Virus record (IMG/VR): IMGVR_UViG_3300031730_000002
Location: 1 to 64,000 of that record
Origin: a virus
Length of the DNA stretch: 64,000 bases
Reading direction: 5' to 3' (one strand)
In this document: positions 41,188-49,785 of the stretch, piece after piece
How positions within the stretch are numbered: the first letter of the stretch is position 1
How the letters are laid out: every line of letters starts with the position of its first letter
Notes under the pieces: generated by a model
The model's database searches: none
What the model was told of the DNA's origin: nothing
Seen by the model: the letters and a program-made list of their open reading frames with translations, nothing else
Program-made: the position numbers and the translations under genes

Positions 41188-41571
41188 TCAAAACGGGCAC
41201 ACTTTGGTTTCAACGCCGCCAGTCTCCCATGCAAGGTCGACGGACAGCTCCATGATTTGCGATGGCGTCGCTCCATCGCGTATCGCTCTAAGTAGGTCAG
41301 CTCTTTTGGATTGGGAGCAAAACGAGCTTCCCAGTCGATGTGGGAAATGGAAGCCGTGGCAGCGACAGGCCACACGACTGACACGTTCGCGATCTGCATA
41401 GAAGTGATAGTGCCCGCAATGCCGGCATAGACGACCCCCATTTGCTTTCAACTCCTTCTTCAACGCTGCACCGGTGAGAGGTGGAAGACCTCTCACCTGC
41501 GTGTAGCTCACAACAGCTTTCTTGAACGTGTTCCGCGTGCGGCACTTGCTGCAGCGGTAGATGTAGCTCAC
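41188..41571 (-). CDS. zinc-ribbon protein, 127 aa
   Basis: GTG start in a GTGA overlap with the upstream gene. Two CxxC pairs (CSKC near residue 8-11, CRHC near 49-52), then a further cysteine-histidine cluster (VACRCHGFHF), indicate zinc binding. A basic middle fits nucleic-acid contact. No family name can be given. Confidence 0.6.
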   Translation of the reverse strand: MSYIYRCSKCRTRNTFKKAVVSYTQVRGLPPLTGAALKKELKANGGRLCRHCGHYHFYADRERVSRVACRCHGFHFPHRLGSSFCSQSKRADLLRAIRDGATPSQIMELSVDLAWETGGVETKVCPF

Positions 41572-41939
41572 TTGTTCAGATGAGCCAGAGCCCCGTGGAA
41601 GCGCGGCTTGCCCATCGTCGCCGTGACGATCTTCTGCTCGATCAGGATGAAGGTCACCACCTCGACATCCTGCTTTCTCCGCGTCGGGTCTTTGCGGACC
41701 TTGGCCACGTGCTCAGGGTAAGGGTCTTCGGGGCCTTGCTGCACCACCAGCTCCACACGCCCCCGCAGCCACGAGGCCATAGCGCAGACCGCAGCATGCT
41801 TGTTGTGGAACAGCTTTGGCTGCCCAGTCTCGTAGTCGCTGTCGACCATGCCTGGAGTCCAGTGGCTGCTGCCCTTCTGCTGCTTGCGCTGCGGCATGAA
41901 GGCCTGCGTCGGAATGTGGCGAATGGCGAAGACTTCCAT
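41568..41939 (-). CDS. hypothetical protein, 123 aa
   Basis: GGAGG ribosome-binding site five bases upstream of the ATG. Alpha/beta protein starting MEVFAIRHIPTQAFMP, with a conserved-looking HNKHAAVCAMASWL helix. Directly downstream of thyX and in the same operon. I recognise no domain. Confidence 0.58.
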   Translation of the reverse strand: MEVFAIRHIPTQAFMPQRKQQKGSSHWTPGMVDSDYETGQPKLFHNKHAAVCAMASWLRGRVELVVQQGPEDPYPEHVAKVRKDPTRRKQDVEVVTFILIEQKIVTATMGKPRFHGALAHLNK

Positions 41940-41940
41940 G

Positions 41941-42723
41941 TCAGGCCTCCAGGCGAAACTTGCGGAACGCGGCCACCGAGTGCGGGCAGATCTGCTCGAT
42001 CAGGTCGAGCATCGCATCGCTGTACACACGGATCTCGTGCTGCGCATGGTTGTCCGAGCGCAAGCCGATGAAGTGGAAGAGGTTGTGCAAGTCCACCGTG
42101 CCGAACATGCGGCTGTAGGTGGCGAAGGGCAGGTTGTCCCTCGCAAGCTCGCGCGGCATGCCTTCGTCCATCTGCTTCCTGTAGAGCGCGAAGCCGGCTT
42201 CCATGTGGGCGCGCTGCTCTTCCTGCCAGCGCCGATCGCGAGCTTCGATCTCGGGTGTCAGCTCGGTGCTGTCGTCGCGCATCTGCTTGTTGCTCTTCGA
42301 CTGCGTGCCGAAGTTGCCGACTTCCGGCACGTAGAACTCTTCCGGCAACGGAGCGTAGCGAGCGCTCAGCTCGTTGTAGCTCCACATACGATGGCGGTGC
42401 CATTGGCGGAACACCATGATCGGAGCCTTCACCTCGAACGTGAAAACCATCGCCTCGAACGGCGACGTGTGCCGGTTCTTCATCAGGTAGGCGATGAGCT
42501 TGGCGTCCTTCTCGTCTTCACCGACCCGCCAGTCAGCGTCGTAGCTGACCCGAGCGTTGCGCACCACTTCGAGATCGCCGGACCAGTCGCCGTGGTCGGC
42601 CTTGAGATAGCCGCTGGTGGTGTGCGAGACGGCATCGTGAGTCGCTATGGACTGGGGGATGGGCTGCATGCAGGAGACGAGACGGACGAAGCCGTGGTCG
42701 AGAAGATCAGTTTTGGTTTTCAT
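41941..42723 (-). CDS. thyX: FAD-dependent thymidylate synthase ThyX
   Basis: 260 residues with the ThyX signature RHRxxSxNxxSxRY-like segment RHRMWSYNELS at 110-120. Converts dUMP to dTMP using methylene-tetrahydrofolate and NADPH, supplying dTTP for phage DNA. A second typical feature, HTSPFE with the following strand, lies at about 85-90. AAGGA ribosome-binding site. Part of a nucleotide-metabolism set with dNMP kinase and two MazG-like enzymes. Confidence 0.93.
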   Translation of the reverse strand: MKTKTDLLDHGFVRLVSCMQPIPQSIATHDAVSHTTSGYLKADHGDWSGDLEVVRNARVSYDADWRVGEDEKDAKLIAYLMKNRHTSPFEAMVFTFEVKAPIMVFRQWHRHRMWSYNELSARYAPLPEEFYVPEVGNFGTQSKSNKQMRDDSTELTPEIEARDRRWQEEQRAHMEAGFALYRKQMDEGMPRELARDNLPFATYSRMFGTVDLHNLFHFIGLRSDNHAQHEIRVYSDAMLDLIEQICPHSVAAFRKFRLEA

Positions 42724-42832
42724 GTTGTTCCTTTGAAGTTGGGTGAACGTAGGGTGGTAGCGCGTTGCTCATGCAGGCGCTGAAGATGACGTAGAAGATG
42801 CCGGCGAAGAGGATCACGGCGCAGGCTCCCAT
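42707..42832 (-). CDS. very small membrane protein, 41 aa
   Basis: An open frame from an ATG at 42832 to a TGA at 42709-42707 inside the start of thyX. It begins with a strongly hydrophobic stretch (CAVILFAGIFYVIFSAC) and ends in a polar tail. It fills the otherwise empty gap between the gene ending at 42814 and thyX and overlaps both. No own ribosome-binding site, so expression would rely on coupling. Confidence 0.42.
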   Translation of the reverse strand: MGACAVILFAGIFYVIFSACMSNALPPYVHPTSKEQHENQN

Positions 42833-43017
42833 GAGTGGATGTCTTTCATCGCGAAGTCGCGATCAGCGTTCTTCTCAATGTCGACAGCAGCGAGCAACCA
42901 CTGCATCTCTGTATGAAACTGGCTGCTACGGAAGGAGATGAAGTGCGGCTGGATCAGTCGTTTGCTGCGCTCCCCGCGATAGTTCGTGTAATCGATGACT
43001 ACTCTGTCATGGATCAT
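42814..43017 (-). CDS. WYL-like small protein, 67 aa
   Basis: Ribosome-binding site AAGGA. The order VVIDYTNYRGERSKRLIQPH, then FHTEMQWLLAAVDIEKNADRDFAMKDI, is like the core of WYL domains (ligand-sensing, nucleic-acid-related) or similar phage proteins. Overlaps the polymerase gene by 4 bases (ATGA). Role could be regulatory; uncertain. Confidence 0.6.
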   Translation of the reverse strand: MIHDRVVIDYTNYRGERSKRLIQPHFISFRSSQFHTEMQWLLAAVDIEKNADRDFAMKDIHSWEPAP

Positions 43018-46000
43018 GCTGCTTCCTTTTCAAGTTGACGATCTGCCATCGCTTTGTACATCTTGACCAAGCCTTCAGCGATGGCTGCTGCTGTAGGCTC
43101 TGCACCGATCTCGGTCTGGTTGTAGAAGTCCGGCCCGAACGAGATGCTCGACGTGATCGGGATCTTCATGTCTGCGAACGTTGCCACCATGCAGGCGTGC
43201 ATGCGCGGGATGAAGGCCGGCAGGTCTTCGATCAGCACCGACGCCACCACTTCATCGTGAATGGGGCCGTAGCAGATGGCGTCGAAGTCAAAGAACAGGC
43301 CGTCCTTCCACATGCGGCCTTCAGCCAGCTTGGTCATCTCGCCAGCCGAGCCCTGCACCTTGGTGTTCACGGCTTGCCGCTCGGCCTTGCTCGACACCCA
43401 GCGGTCGCCCTTGAAGGCTTCAGCCAGGTGGCGCATCGCGCCCTTCATCGTGCGCACGAAGCCGTCCTCACGGGCCTTGGCGATCACGCGCTCCTTCCAG
43501 AGTGCCACCTCAGCGAACGCAGCTTCTCGCGCGTCGATGAAGGCCTGCGCTGCCTCTTCGCTGACCAGCAGCGTTTGCGCGACCTTGGGCGCCATCGCCC
43601 CGAACTCGGTGGTGAAGTTGACCTTCTTCCCGAGGTTGCGATCATCCTTTACGAACTGGAACAGCGGGTGCGACTTGTGCCCGTGCCGGATCTCTTCGAA
43701 CTGCTCGTAGTTCAGGTCAGGCACTTCAGCGCCCTTGGCCCGGCGCTCTGCTTGCTTGTACTTGTAGACACCGACACCGGTCAGTGCGTGCACGTCCTTC
43801 TTGTTGTCGCCGACATAGCAGGCCACCAAGTTCGGGTCTTCGCTGTAGTCGGCGATGATCTTCAGCTCTTGCGATTCGAAGTCCATCGACACCACGACGG
43901 CGTTGCGCTTGTGTGGCACCACGCACTCGCGGATCTTCGCGGCTTGCCCGTCGATCTTCTGGTGCTTCGCAAGCTGCTGCTTGTTCGGCGCGCTCTCACT
44001 TGCCCGCCGCGTGTTCGTCGCGCACTGGTTGTGCGACGGGTGGATCATGCCGTCCTTCCAGTGCACGAAGTACGGGTAGGTTGAGTAGTAAAGCGAGCGG
44101 CGGGTGCGCACCATCTGCATCAGCCTGAAGGCTTCGAGCACGCCCTTCTGATCTGGCGTGGCGTCCATCTGCAAGGCGTACTCGATCGAGAGCTGATCGG
44201 TCTTCGGGTTGCCCTCGTAGATGCCGGCCTGCCTCATCGTGTCGGTGGCCTTGTTGCGCACACGCACCGGCAAGCCCATCATCTCGTACATGAGCTTGGA
44301 CATCTTTGTGGGTGAGCCGAGCGGGTTGTCGGGCTCGCCCTTGAAGTGCGATGTCACGTACTTGTTGAAGAGCGCAAGGCCTTCCGGCCCGCTCGTACCC
44401 GCTTGCAGCGCCAGCGCAAACGACGGCTCGTTCTCGATCTCGCGGCAGTGTGTCACCAGCTTCGACAGCGTGCGCATCGCTGTGTCCATCTTCTTGCCGG
44501 TGCAGATGGTGAAGGCTTCCTTCACGTCGGCTGCGGTCAGCTCGGTGTAGACCGGCGGCTGCGTGCCTGTGTACTTCTTCTCGATGAGGTAGGCGCTGGC
44601 CACCTTCCAGGCATTCGCATACACGATGTCATCGGCCGCGCTCAGCTCGTTGATCTTCTCCACTGACACAGCCATGCCGGTCAGGAAGTTGACGGCATGC
44701 TGGTAGGCCGCATCGATCTCGACTTCGAGGTAGACCTGCCATGTGTGCTCGATCTCCATCACGAGCCGGTTGTAGACGTGCAGTGCCGCGGTGCAGATGG
44801 TGTCGTCGCAGCCGTAGCCGACCACCTGCTGAGCAGTCAGCTCGTTCATCTTGTAGCGGCGCTCTTCCCACTCTTCCATCGGGAACTGCACTTCGCTGTC
44901 AACAATCTCGCCGATGTTCGAAGCATGCTCGAACACGCGGAGCTGCCGGCCGCCCGGCTGCAGCGTGCCCACAGGCCCGGCCAGCTTGGTGACTTGGTCG
45001 AAGGTCTGCTGCTCGTAGCCCAGCACACGCTTGGAGCGGTCCTTTAGCCCGAGCTTGCTGTTCTCGTCGACGTAGCTGTTCTCGAACATCGTGTCGAGGA
45101 CATTGGGCAGGAAGCCGCGGTAGCCGTTGTCCTGCCAGTGCTCGGCGAACTCCTGATAGCACACGCACAGCTCGAAGGCAGTGTTCTGGATCACCAGATG
45201 CATCGTCTTCGGGATCATCTCGATGACCTTGCGCGCCTGCTCCAGCGTGATGTTGTTCGTGTTGGCATGGTCGACGCTGAAGTACATGGTGTACTGCGTG
45301 TTCTTGCCGAGCGTCAGGCTGAAGCCCGTCAGCTCGCTGCCAAGCTGGTCAAGGCGGTCTCCGTCCTTCTGTGCGGAGATCCACTCGTCGCTTGCGTCGG
45401 TTGTCGAGGTCTCGATGTCGAACGTGGCGAACGGCGACTCTTCGATGATGCGCGGCATCCACTCGACGAAGCCTTGCAGGTTGTCAGCTGTGACCAGAAA
45501 GGTCTCGCCATACCACTTGGACACACGTTCATCGGCTTGTGCAGGCCGCGGCGTCACCATGCCTGCCTCGATCACCAGCGGCACCTGCGCAGTGTTGACC
45601 CACTCAGGGTACAGGCGTGCCACGCGGTAGGAGCGGACGGCGTTCTTCTCTTGGTCGACGATCATCTTGATCAGCCTGTCGTCGCCGACCTGTGGGTACA
45701 GAGGCCCAAGGTCCGACTTTGCAAGCAGGTCGAGCAGCTCGTGCATACCGTCTTCGCCATAGGCAAGCAGCATCGCCTGGAATGACTTGACGCCGAAGCC
45801 TTCGACGCCGCGGATCTTGTCGGAGGTGTCGCCGACCAGCGACTTGTACAGCGTGATCAGCCGGCGATCCCACGGGCCGTAGGGATGCTGGCCGAGCGGG
45901 TCATGGTTGCGCCGCACGATGATCTTGGCGCCGTGCGCGTTGGTGCCGTGCAGGATGGTCAGGTCGCCGTCGCCGGTGGCGATGACGAGATCCTGTTCGG

Positions 46001-46412
46001 CTTCGCGAGCCAGGTAGGCGAGCACGTCGTCGCCTTCGACGAAGTCCTGCGACATCAGCGTGGAGCCAAGGCCGCGCCACAGGTTGCGCATCATCTCGCG
46101 CAGCTTCTCGAACTCGGCGTAGTTCTCAGGGGCCTTGTCTTCGCCAGCCTTGTAGATCGGGTCGAACGCACGCCGCTTCTGCTTCGAGTGCATGCCTTCG
46201 AACACGAGGATGGCGTCGATGGGCGCGAGGCCGAACTGGTCGAGAGCACCGACCATCATGTTCATCACGTTCTCGTAGCCGTGCTTGGCCGAGTTGATCC
46301 AAACCTTCTTGTCGGGGTCCACCGGACTTGCGACTTCGTAGCCGTTCTCGGTGTCCTTACCTGCAAAGAGTCCTGTCCACATGAAGCTGGACATATCGAA
46401 TGCGATGCGCAT
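43014..46412 (-). CDS. polA: DNA polymerase I with 5'-3' and 3'-5' exonuclease domains
   Basis: 1132 residues, three domains. Residues 1-about 290 resemble a FEN-like 5'-3' exonuclease with acidic motifs EGDDVLAY (127-134), ATGDGDL (145-151) and LVGDTSDKIRGVEGFG (192-207). About 325-600 is a 3'-5' proofreading exonuclease starting with DIET (332-335) and including QNTAFE and GYGCDD. The polymerase part has motif A-like MDFESQELK, motif B-like KKVNFTTEFG and motif C HDE (1052-1054). In motif B the usual YG is FG. Main replicative polymerase of the phage. Confidence 0.93.
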   Translation of the reverse strand: MRIAFDMSSFMWTGLFAGKDTENGYEVASPVDPDKKVWINSAKHGYENVMNMMVGALDQFGLAPIDAILVFEGMHSKQKRRAFDPIYKAGEDKAPENYAEFEKLREMMRNLWRGLGSTLMSQDFVEGDDVLAYLAREAEQDLVIATGDGDLTILHGTNAHGAKIIVRRNHDPLGQHPYGPWDRRLITLYKSLVGDTSDKIRGVEGFGVKSFQAMLLAYGEDGMHELLDLLAKSDLGPLYPQVGDDRLIKMIVDQEKNAVRSYRVARLYPEWVNTAQVPLVIEAGMVTPRPAQADERVSKWYGETFLVTADNLQGFVEWMPRIIEESPFATFDIETSTTDASDEWISAQKDGDRLDQLGSELTGFSLTLGKNTQYTMYFSVDHANTNNITLEQARKVIEMIPKTMHLVIQNTAFELCVCYQEFAEHWQDNGYRGFLPNVLDTMFENSYVDENSKLGLKDRSKRVLGYEQQTFDQVTKLAGPVGTLQPGGRQLRVFEHASNIGEIVDSEVQFPMEEWEERRYKMNELTAQQVVGYGCDDTICTAALHVYNRLVMEIEHTWQVYLEVEIDAAYQHAVNFLTGMAVSVEKINELSAADDIVYANAWKVASAYLIEKKYTGTQPPVYTELTAADVKEAFTICTGKKMDTAMRTLSKLVTHCREIENEPSFALALQAGTSGPEGLALFNKYVTSHFKGEPDNPLGSPTKMSKLMYEMMGLPVRVRNKATDTMRQAGIYEGNPKTDQLSIEYALQMDATPDQKGVLEAFRLMQMVRTRRSLYYSTYPYFVHWKDGMIHPSHNQCATNTRRASESAPNKQQLAKHQKIDGQAAKIRECVVPHKRNAVVVSMDFESQELKIIADYSEDPNLVACYVGDNKKDVHALTGVGVYKYKQAERRAKGAEVPDLNYEQFEEIRHGHKSHPLFQFVKDDRNLGKKVNFTTEFGAMAPKVAQTLLVSEEAAQAFIDAREAAFAEVALWKERVIAKAREDGFVRTMKGAMRHLAEAFKGDRWVSSKAERQAVNTKVQGSAGEMTKLAEGRMWKDGLFFDFDAICYGPIHDEVVASVLIEDLPAFIPRMHACMVATFADMKIPITSSISFGPDFYNQTEIGAEPTAAAIAEGLVKMYKAMADRQLEKEAA

Positions 46413-46651
46413 CAGTCTTCTTCTTTCTTTGCGAAGCGGAAGTTTTCGAAAATGTCCATCTGCACATCCAGCACCTCAGAGGCGATGAAGTAGAGCCACT
46501 TGCAGAAGATGTAGGCCCAAAGAATGCAAACCACCAGAACAGGCATCGTGTACAGGTCAGTCAGCATCCAGGCAACGACCGTCCAAAGAAGCGGGATGCT
46601 GGTGGGCAAGCACTTTGTCGAGAGCACAAGGTGCTCGTTCGGGTTCTTCAT
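46412..46651 (-). CDS. small membrane protein, 79 aa
   Basis: Two hydrophobic segments (about 17-36 and 40-58, with IPLLWTVVAWML and MPVLVVCILWAYIFCKWLYF), so an inner-membrane protein with a charged C-terminal tail. ATG at 46651 with AAGG upstream; overlaps polA by one base (TGATG) and the zinc-finger gene by four bases. Function unknown. Confidence 0.55.
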   Translation of the reverse strand: MKNPNEHLVLSTKCLPTSIPLLWTVVAWMLTDLYTMPVLVVCILWAYIFCKWLYFIASEVLDVQMDIFENFRFAKKEED

Positions 46652-46890
46652 CTTGCGATCAACCTTTGAAGTTTTTCTTTGCTCGTCTGGCAATGCACGC
46701 AACGTATGCGACAGAGAGCAAGCCGAGCGGGAGGAATGTCACCGTCGCAATCAAGACAGTGAGCACCGTCGAAGTCAGGGTGAGACTCAGGTGCAGTAAG
46801 TGCACGAATCTTTTCCAGAGCTGAGTCGTTGTAGATCTGCTGAAGCTCAGCAGCGCGGTCCAGATTGTCACTATGCCCGCCTTGCATCAC
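46648..46890 (-). CDS. TraR/DksA-type zinc finger protein, 80 aa
   Basis: Four cysteines in the DksA/TraR arrangement: C45 and C48 (HCLDC), then DIPPARLALC, then C64 and C67 (CVHC), preceded by a helical segment. Such phage proteins bind the secondary channel of host RNA polymerase and alter transcription, or act as small regulators. The N-terminal coiled-coil is short as in TraR. Overlaps the dNMP kinase gene by 20 bases. Confidence 0.78.
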   Translation of the reverse strand: MMQGGHSDNLDRAAELQQIYNDSALEKIRALTAPESHPDFDGAHCLDCDGDIPPARLALCRIRCVHCQTSKEKLQRLIAR

Positions 46891-47416
46891 AGGCCGCGTT
46901 GATGTACTGCTGCAACTGAAGCACGTCGACGCGAAGCTGGTCGAGACTGCCGATGTTGTTGATGATGTAGTCCTTCTCGTCAGGGATCAGACCGTGTTCG
47001 CTCGCATGCTTGCGGTCATCTTCCTTGATCGTGGTCTCGCGACCCTTGACGTGCACCAGCAGACCGCGCTCGCGCACCCAGTCGGCTTCGTTGTGGAACC
47101 GAACATCGGTGATCGTCACGCGCGCCCACATCGAGTGCTCGACGCGCGACTTGGTGATGGCCAGCCAGATGTCGGGCTGCAGCGCGCGGCCCCACTCGGT
47201 GCCCAGCGTCTGCGCCGCTTGCCGCCAGGAGAACTTGTAGCCGGGGATCGGCGCTTCCTTGTCCACCCTGTTCGGCGGCTCCGGGAAACCCATCGCGATG
47301 AGACCTTGCTTCAGCGGGCCTGCAAAAGCGATCATGTGGTAGCCAAGCAGTTGGCCGACTGTGTCTTTGCCGGCACCGCCAGCGCCTGTGATGCCGATGA
47401 CGAATGTGTCTTTCAT
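46871..47416 (-). CDS. deoxynucleoside monophosphate kinase
   Basis: 181 residues with the P-loop GAGGAGKDT at 11-19 after a beta strand (FVIGIT), and a lid-like region. Similar in size and start to phage dNMP kinases, which turn dNMPs into dNDPs during infection. AAGGA ribosome-binding site. Neighbours MazG-like and ThyX genes make a consistent nucleotide-supply set. Confidence 0.8.
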   Translation of the reverse strand: MKDTFVIGITGAGGAGKDTVGQLLGYHMIAFAGPLKQGLIAMGFPEPPNRVDKEAPIPGYKFSWRQAAQTLGTEWGRALQPDIWLAITKSRVEHSMWARVTITDVRFHNEADWVRERGLLVHVKGRETTIKEDDRKHASEHGLIPDEKDYIINNIGSLDQLRVDVLQLQQYINAACDARRA

Positions 47417-48477
47417 TCTTGGTCCTTGTTGTAGATGGAACGTTCTGCTTCGGGAAGAGTGTCAATCAGATCTTGCCTTAACTGCGTAAGGCTTTCCCTG
47501 ATCTTCTTGCTGGAACTCTCGCGCATCACCAGCGGCGGGTCGCGCTGGAAATTCCAGATCTTCGCAGCGAAGTCATGCTTGTTCAGTACCTCGGGCACAA
47601 GCCTCTCGCTCAGCTGCAGCAGCTTGACCCTGTCGTTGGCCATCCACTCCTGCAAGATCTCCACGCAGTCCTGGACGATACCGATCTGCCGCTGCACGCT
47701 ACGCACTTGCGGAACGGCTGCGAGGATTGCTTCAGGCAGCGGATCATTAAGCTCCCCACCTTGCAGGAAGTAGAGCATCTGCAGTGCGGAGTCGAGCGCC
47801 TCGGCCTCGTGGAAGCGACTGTCGTTTTCGAAGACCAGTGAACGCATGCGTGCGAGCGGGTCATGGCGGTATGACGTGATGGCTGCGCCGCGCGGCGACG
47901 TTGCCAGCGCCTCTATCAGACCGGTCACCGGCACATCCCAAGGCGAGTCAGGAGCGAAGGGAATGCCGGCGACAACGCCGACCGGACCACGTTCGGGAGT
48001 CTCGACGTAGAAGTCCGAAGCCGTCTGCACGAGTGGAGCGCCGCGGGACATAGAGATCGTGTAGGCCACCTCCATGCTGAACATCGCGCCGGCATACTCT
48101 GCCAGGTTGTTAGGGAAGCCTTCAGGGATACAGAAGCGCAGATGCCGATCGCCGATGGTTGTGTTGTGCAGCAGCCTGGAGGTGCGCTTCCAGCCGAAGG
48201 CACCGATGACCTTGTCCGGCTTGCGGAACATGTCGTGCAAGCTGTTGATCCAGAACTCGTACAGCAGATCGAACGTGATGCCTTCGCGCCGATCGATGAA
48301 CTCCTGCAGGCCCAGCCCTTCGAGCACGAGCGTAGAGCCGGTCAGTGGTGGAACCTGCCACGGCAGATCGAGGTGTTTGATCTCGCCTTGCAGAAGGTCC
48401 ACAGAGCCGAAGCCGGCCCTGTGGAATGCTTGGACGATGGCCCGAACCAGCGGGCCGCGGCGGTCAGCTCGCGCCAC
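47413..48477 (-). CDS. hypothetical protein, 354 aa
   Basis: GTG start (48477) inside the end of the MazG-like gene (14-base overlap), with AAGG-like bases just before. Residues about 30-200 contain many aromatic and acidic residues (EFIDRREGITFDLLYEFWINSL) and the last 150 are helical. No catalytic motif recognised. It is between nucleotide-metabolism genes, and ends in an ATGA overlap with the kinase gene. Function unknown. Confidence 0.6.
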   Translation of the reverse strand: MARADRRGPLVRAIVQAFHRAGFGSVDLLQGEIKHLDLPWQVPPLTGSTLVLEGLGLQEFIDRREGITFDLLYEFWINSLHDMFRKPDKVIGAFGWKRTSRLLHNTTIGDRHLRFCIPEGFPNNLAEYAGAMFSMEVAYTISMSRGAPLVQTASDFYVETPERGPVGVVAGIPFAPDSPWDVPVTGLIEALATSPRGAAITSYRHDPLARMRSLVFENDSRFHEAEALDSALQMLYFLQGGELNDPLPEAILAAVPQVRSVQRQIGIVQDCVEILQEWMANDRVKLLQLSERLVPEVLNKHDFAAKIWNFQRDPPLVMRESSSKKIRESLTQLRQDLIDTLPEAERSIYNKDQE

Positions 48478-49045
48478 CTTCGAGCACCTTGCGCTCGGCG
48501 CCGGTGTCGCGATTGAGCGCCATGTAGTCGCTGTACTTGTCGCCGTAGCGCAGCGCCAGCTTGTCGATGTTCTTGGTCAGCGCTGCGTCGAGCGTGTAGC
48601 CTGCGTAGACCAGATAACCGCACAGGCCTGTAGCGATGCCGACAACCATCTCTCGGTTGGAGACGCCACGCTCCTTCTCAGGGACAGCCACGCCGCCCAC
48701 AAGTGCAGCCGACATCAGCGCCATGTCAACGAGATCCCACAGGTCCGTTGACAGACCCTTGCCCGCCAAGAACCCGACCTTCGTCTCTTCCCAAATGTCA
48801 TCGACCAGCTTGCCGCCGAGATGCATCTCGTGCATGTACAGGTTCAGATACCAGCAGCAGTCGGCCACTTCTTCCATCATGTTGACGGCGTCGAAGGGCT
48901 TGCCATAGATGGCGAAACGCTTGACGTTGTCGGCAAGTTCGCCGATCTCGGTGACCAGACCGAGCAGCGCGTGCTTGACTTGCTGTTCGTGAGGGAAGGG
49001 CTTCGCGGTGCGAAGAGCGAGGGGCATGTATTCAGAGAAGTTCAC
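48464..49045 (-). CDS. MazG-like nucleotide pyrophosphohydrolase (first copy)
   Basis: 193 residues. The MazG-type helical motif is visible: LLGLVTEIGELADNVKR (about 27-43), then a second acidic helix MMEEVADCCWYLNLYM (about 56-71), which bind magnesium and hydrolyse NTPs or dNTPs to monophosphates. Phage MazG enzymes can alter nucleotide or ppGpp pools. Start is a GTG in a GTGA overlap with the exonuclease gene. Confidence 0.8.
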   Translation of the reverse strand: MNFSEYMPLALRTAKPFPHEQQVKHALLGLVTEIGELADNVKRFAIYGKPFDAVNMMEEVADCCWYLNLYMHEMHLGGKLVDDIWEETKVGFLAGKGLSTDLWDLVDMALMSAALVGGVAVPEKERGVSNREMVVGIATGLCGYLVYAGYTLDAALTKNIDKLALRYGDKYSDYMALNRDTGAERKVLEGGAS

Positions 49046-49725
49046 AGGCGTGCCTTTCGGAGAGTTTCGAGGGTGTACTTGAGGTTGGGGTCGATGTCCT
49101 GCTGCAGAAGCCAGTTGCGGTAGTCGTTGGGGATGTCGGTGATCTTCTTTCCTTTGTGTTCGCCGAAGGGCATCTCGTACAGCATGCTCGGCTTGTCGCC
49201 CATGCCAATCAGCTGGGCGAAGCTGCGGCCGGTGAGGGGCACTAGTGCTTTGAGCACATCGAGCACGGTCAGGATGTCGCCCATCGCCTCGTGCGCCGGC
49301 CGCTCGGGGCAGCCCAGCTCAGTGCGCAAGGTGCCGAGCCGGTGGTTGGGTGCCGCCGGCATGTGCTTGCGCGCCATCTCCAAGGTGCAGACCTGAGCCA
49401 CGATGTTCATGTGCGGACCGAAGAAGCGACGATCAAACCGGGCGTTGTGCGCGATGAAGATGACTGGCGGTTTCTCACCCGAGAAGATGAAGCCCATGGC
49501 CTCGGCCATCGTCGGCGCGCCGCGGACATCGGCGTCGGAGATCCCGTGGATCGCTTGCGCACCAGGCTCGATCTCGACGCCAGGGTTGATCAGCGACTCC
49601 CACTGATTCAAGACATTCAGGTCGATGTCGAGTTCGAGTAGCGCGATCTCGCAAGCGCCGGCCAGTGCGCTCAGCCCAGTCGTCTCACAGTCGCCCAACA
49701 CTATCCGGGGTGTCACATCATCCAT
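49042..49725 (-). CDS. DEDDh exonuclease with C-terminal DUF3820-like domain
   Basis: 227 residues. N-terminal exonuclease domain with D12/E14 in DCETTG, a middle Asp in HNARFDRRFFG and the C-terminal HEAMGD motif. The last 50 residues (MPFGEHKGKKITDIPNDYRNWLL) resemble the DUF3820 domain linked to exonuclease X-like proteins. Likely a 3'-5' exonuclease in DNA repair or in degrading host DNA. A free-standing DUF3820-like protein lies at 56502-56726. Confidence 0.87.
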   Translation of the reverse strand: MDDVTPRIVLGDCETTGLSALAGACEIALLELDIDLNVLNQWESLINPGVEIEPGAQAIHGISDADVRGAPTMAEAMGFIFSGEKPPVIFIAHNARFDRRFFGPHMNIVAQVCTLEMARKHMPAAPNHRLGTLRTELGCPERPAHEAMGDILTVLDVLKALVPLTGRSFAQLIGMGDKPSMLYEMPFGEHKGKKITDIPNDYRNWLLQQDIDPNLKYTLETLRKARL

Positions 49726-49744
49726 GCCTGTCTTTCGTAGGTGG

Positions 49745-49771
49745 AAAAAGACCCGGCACTGCCGGGTCTTT
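49745..49771 (-). terminator. rho-independent terminator (minus strand)
   Basis: AAAGACCCGGCA (49747-49758) and TGCCGGGTCTTT (49760-49771) pair perfectly around a single base; read on the minus strand the stem ends in TTTTT at 49749-49745. It follows the stop of the Ig-like gene at 49786 by 14 bases. Confidence 0.85.
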
Positions 49772-49785
49772 CGGGGCGCTGCAGG

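Noticed and set aside
41157-41441. 94-codon minus-strand frame overlapping the zinc-ribbon gene
   Set aside because: The overlapping frame at 41188-41571 has CxxC motifs and a GTGA start; this one is its shadow, although its stop also touches the next GTG.
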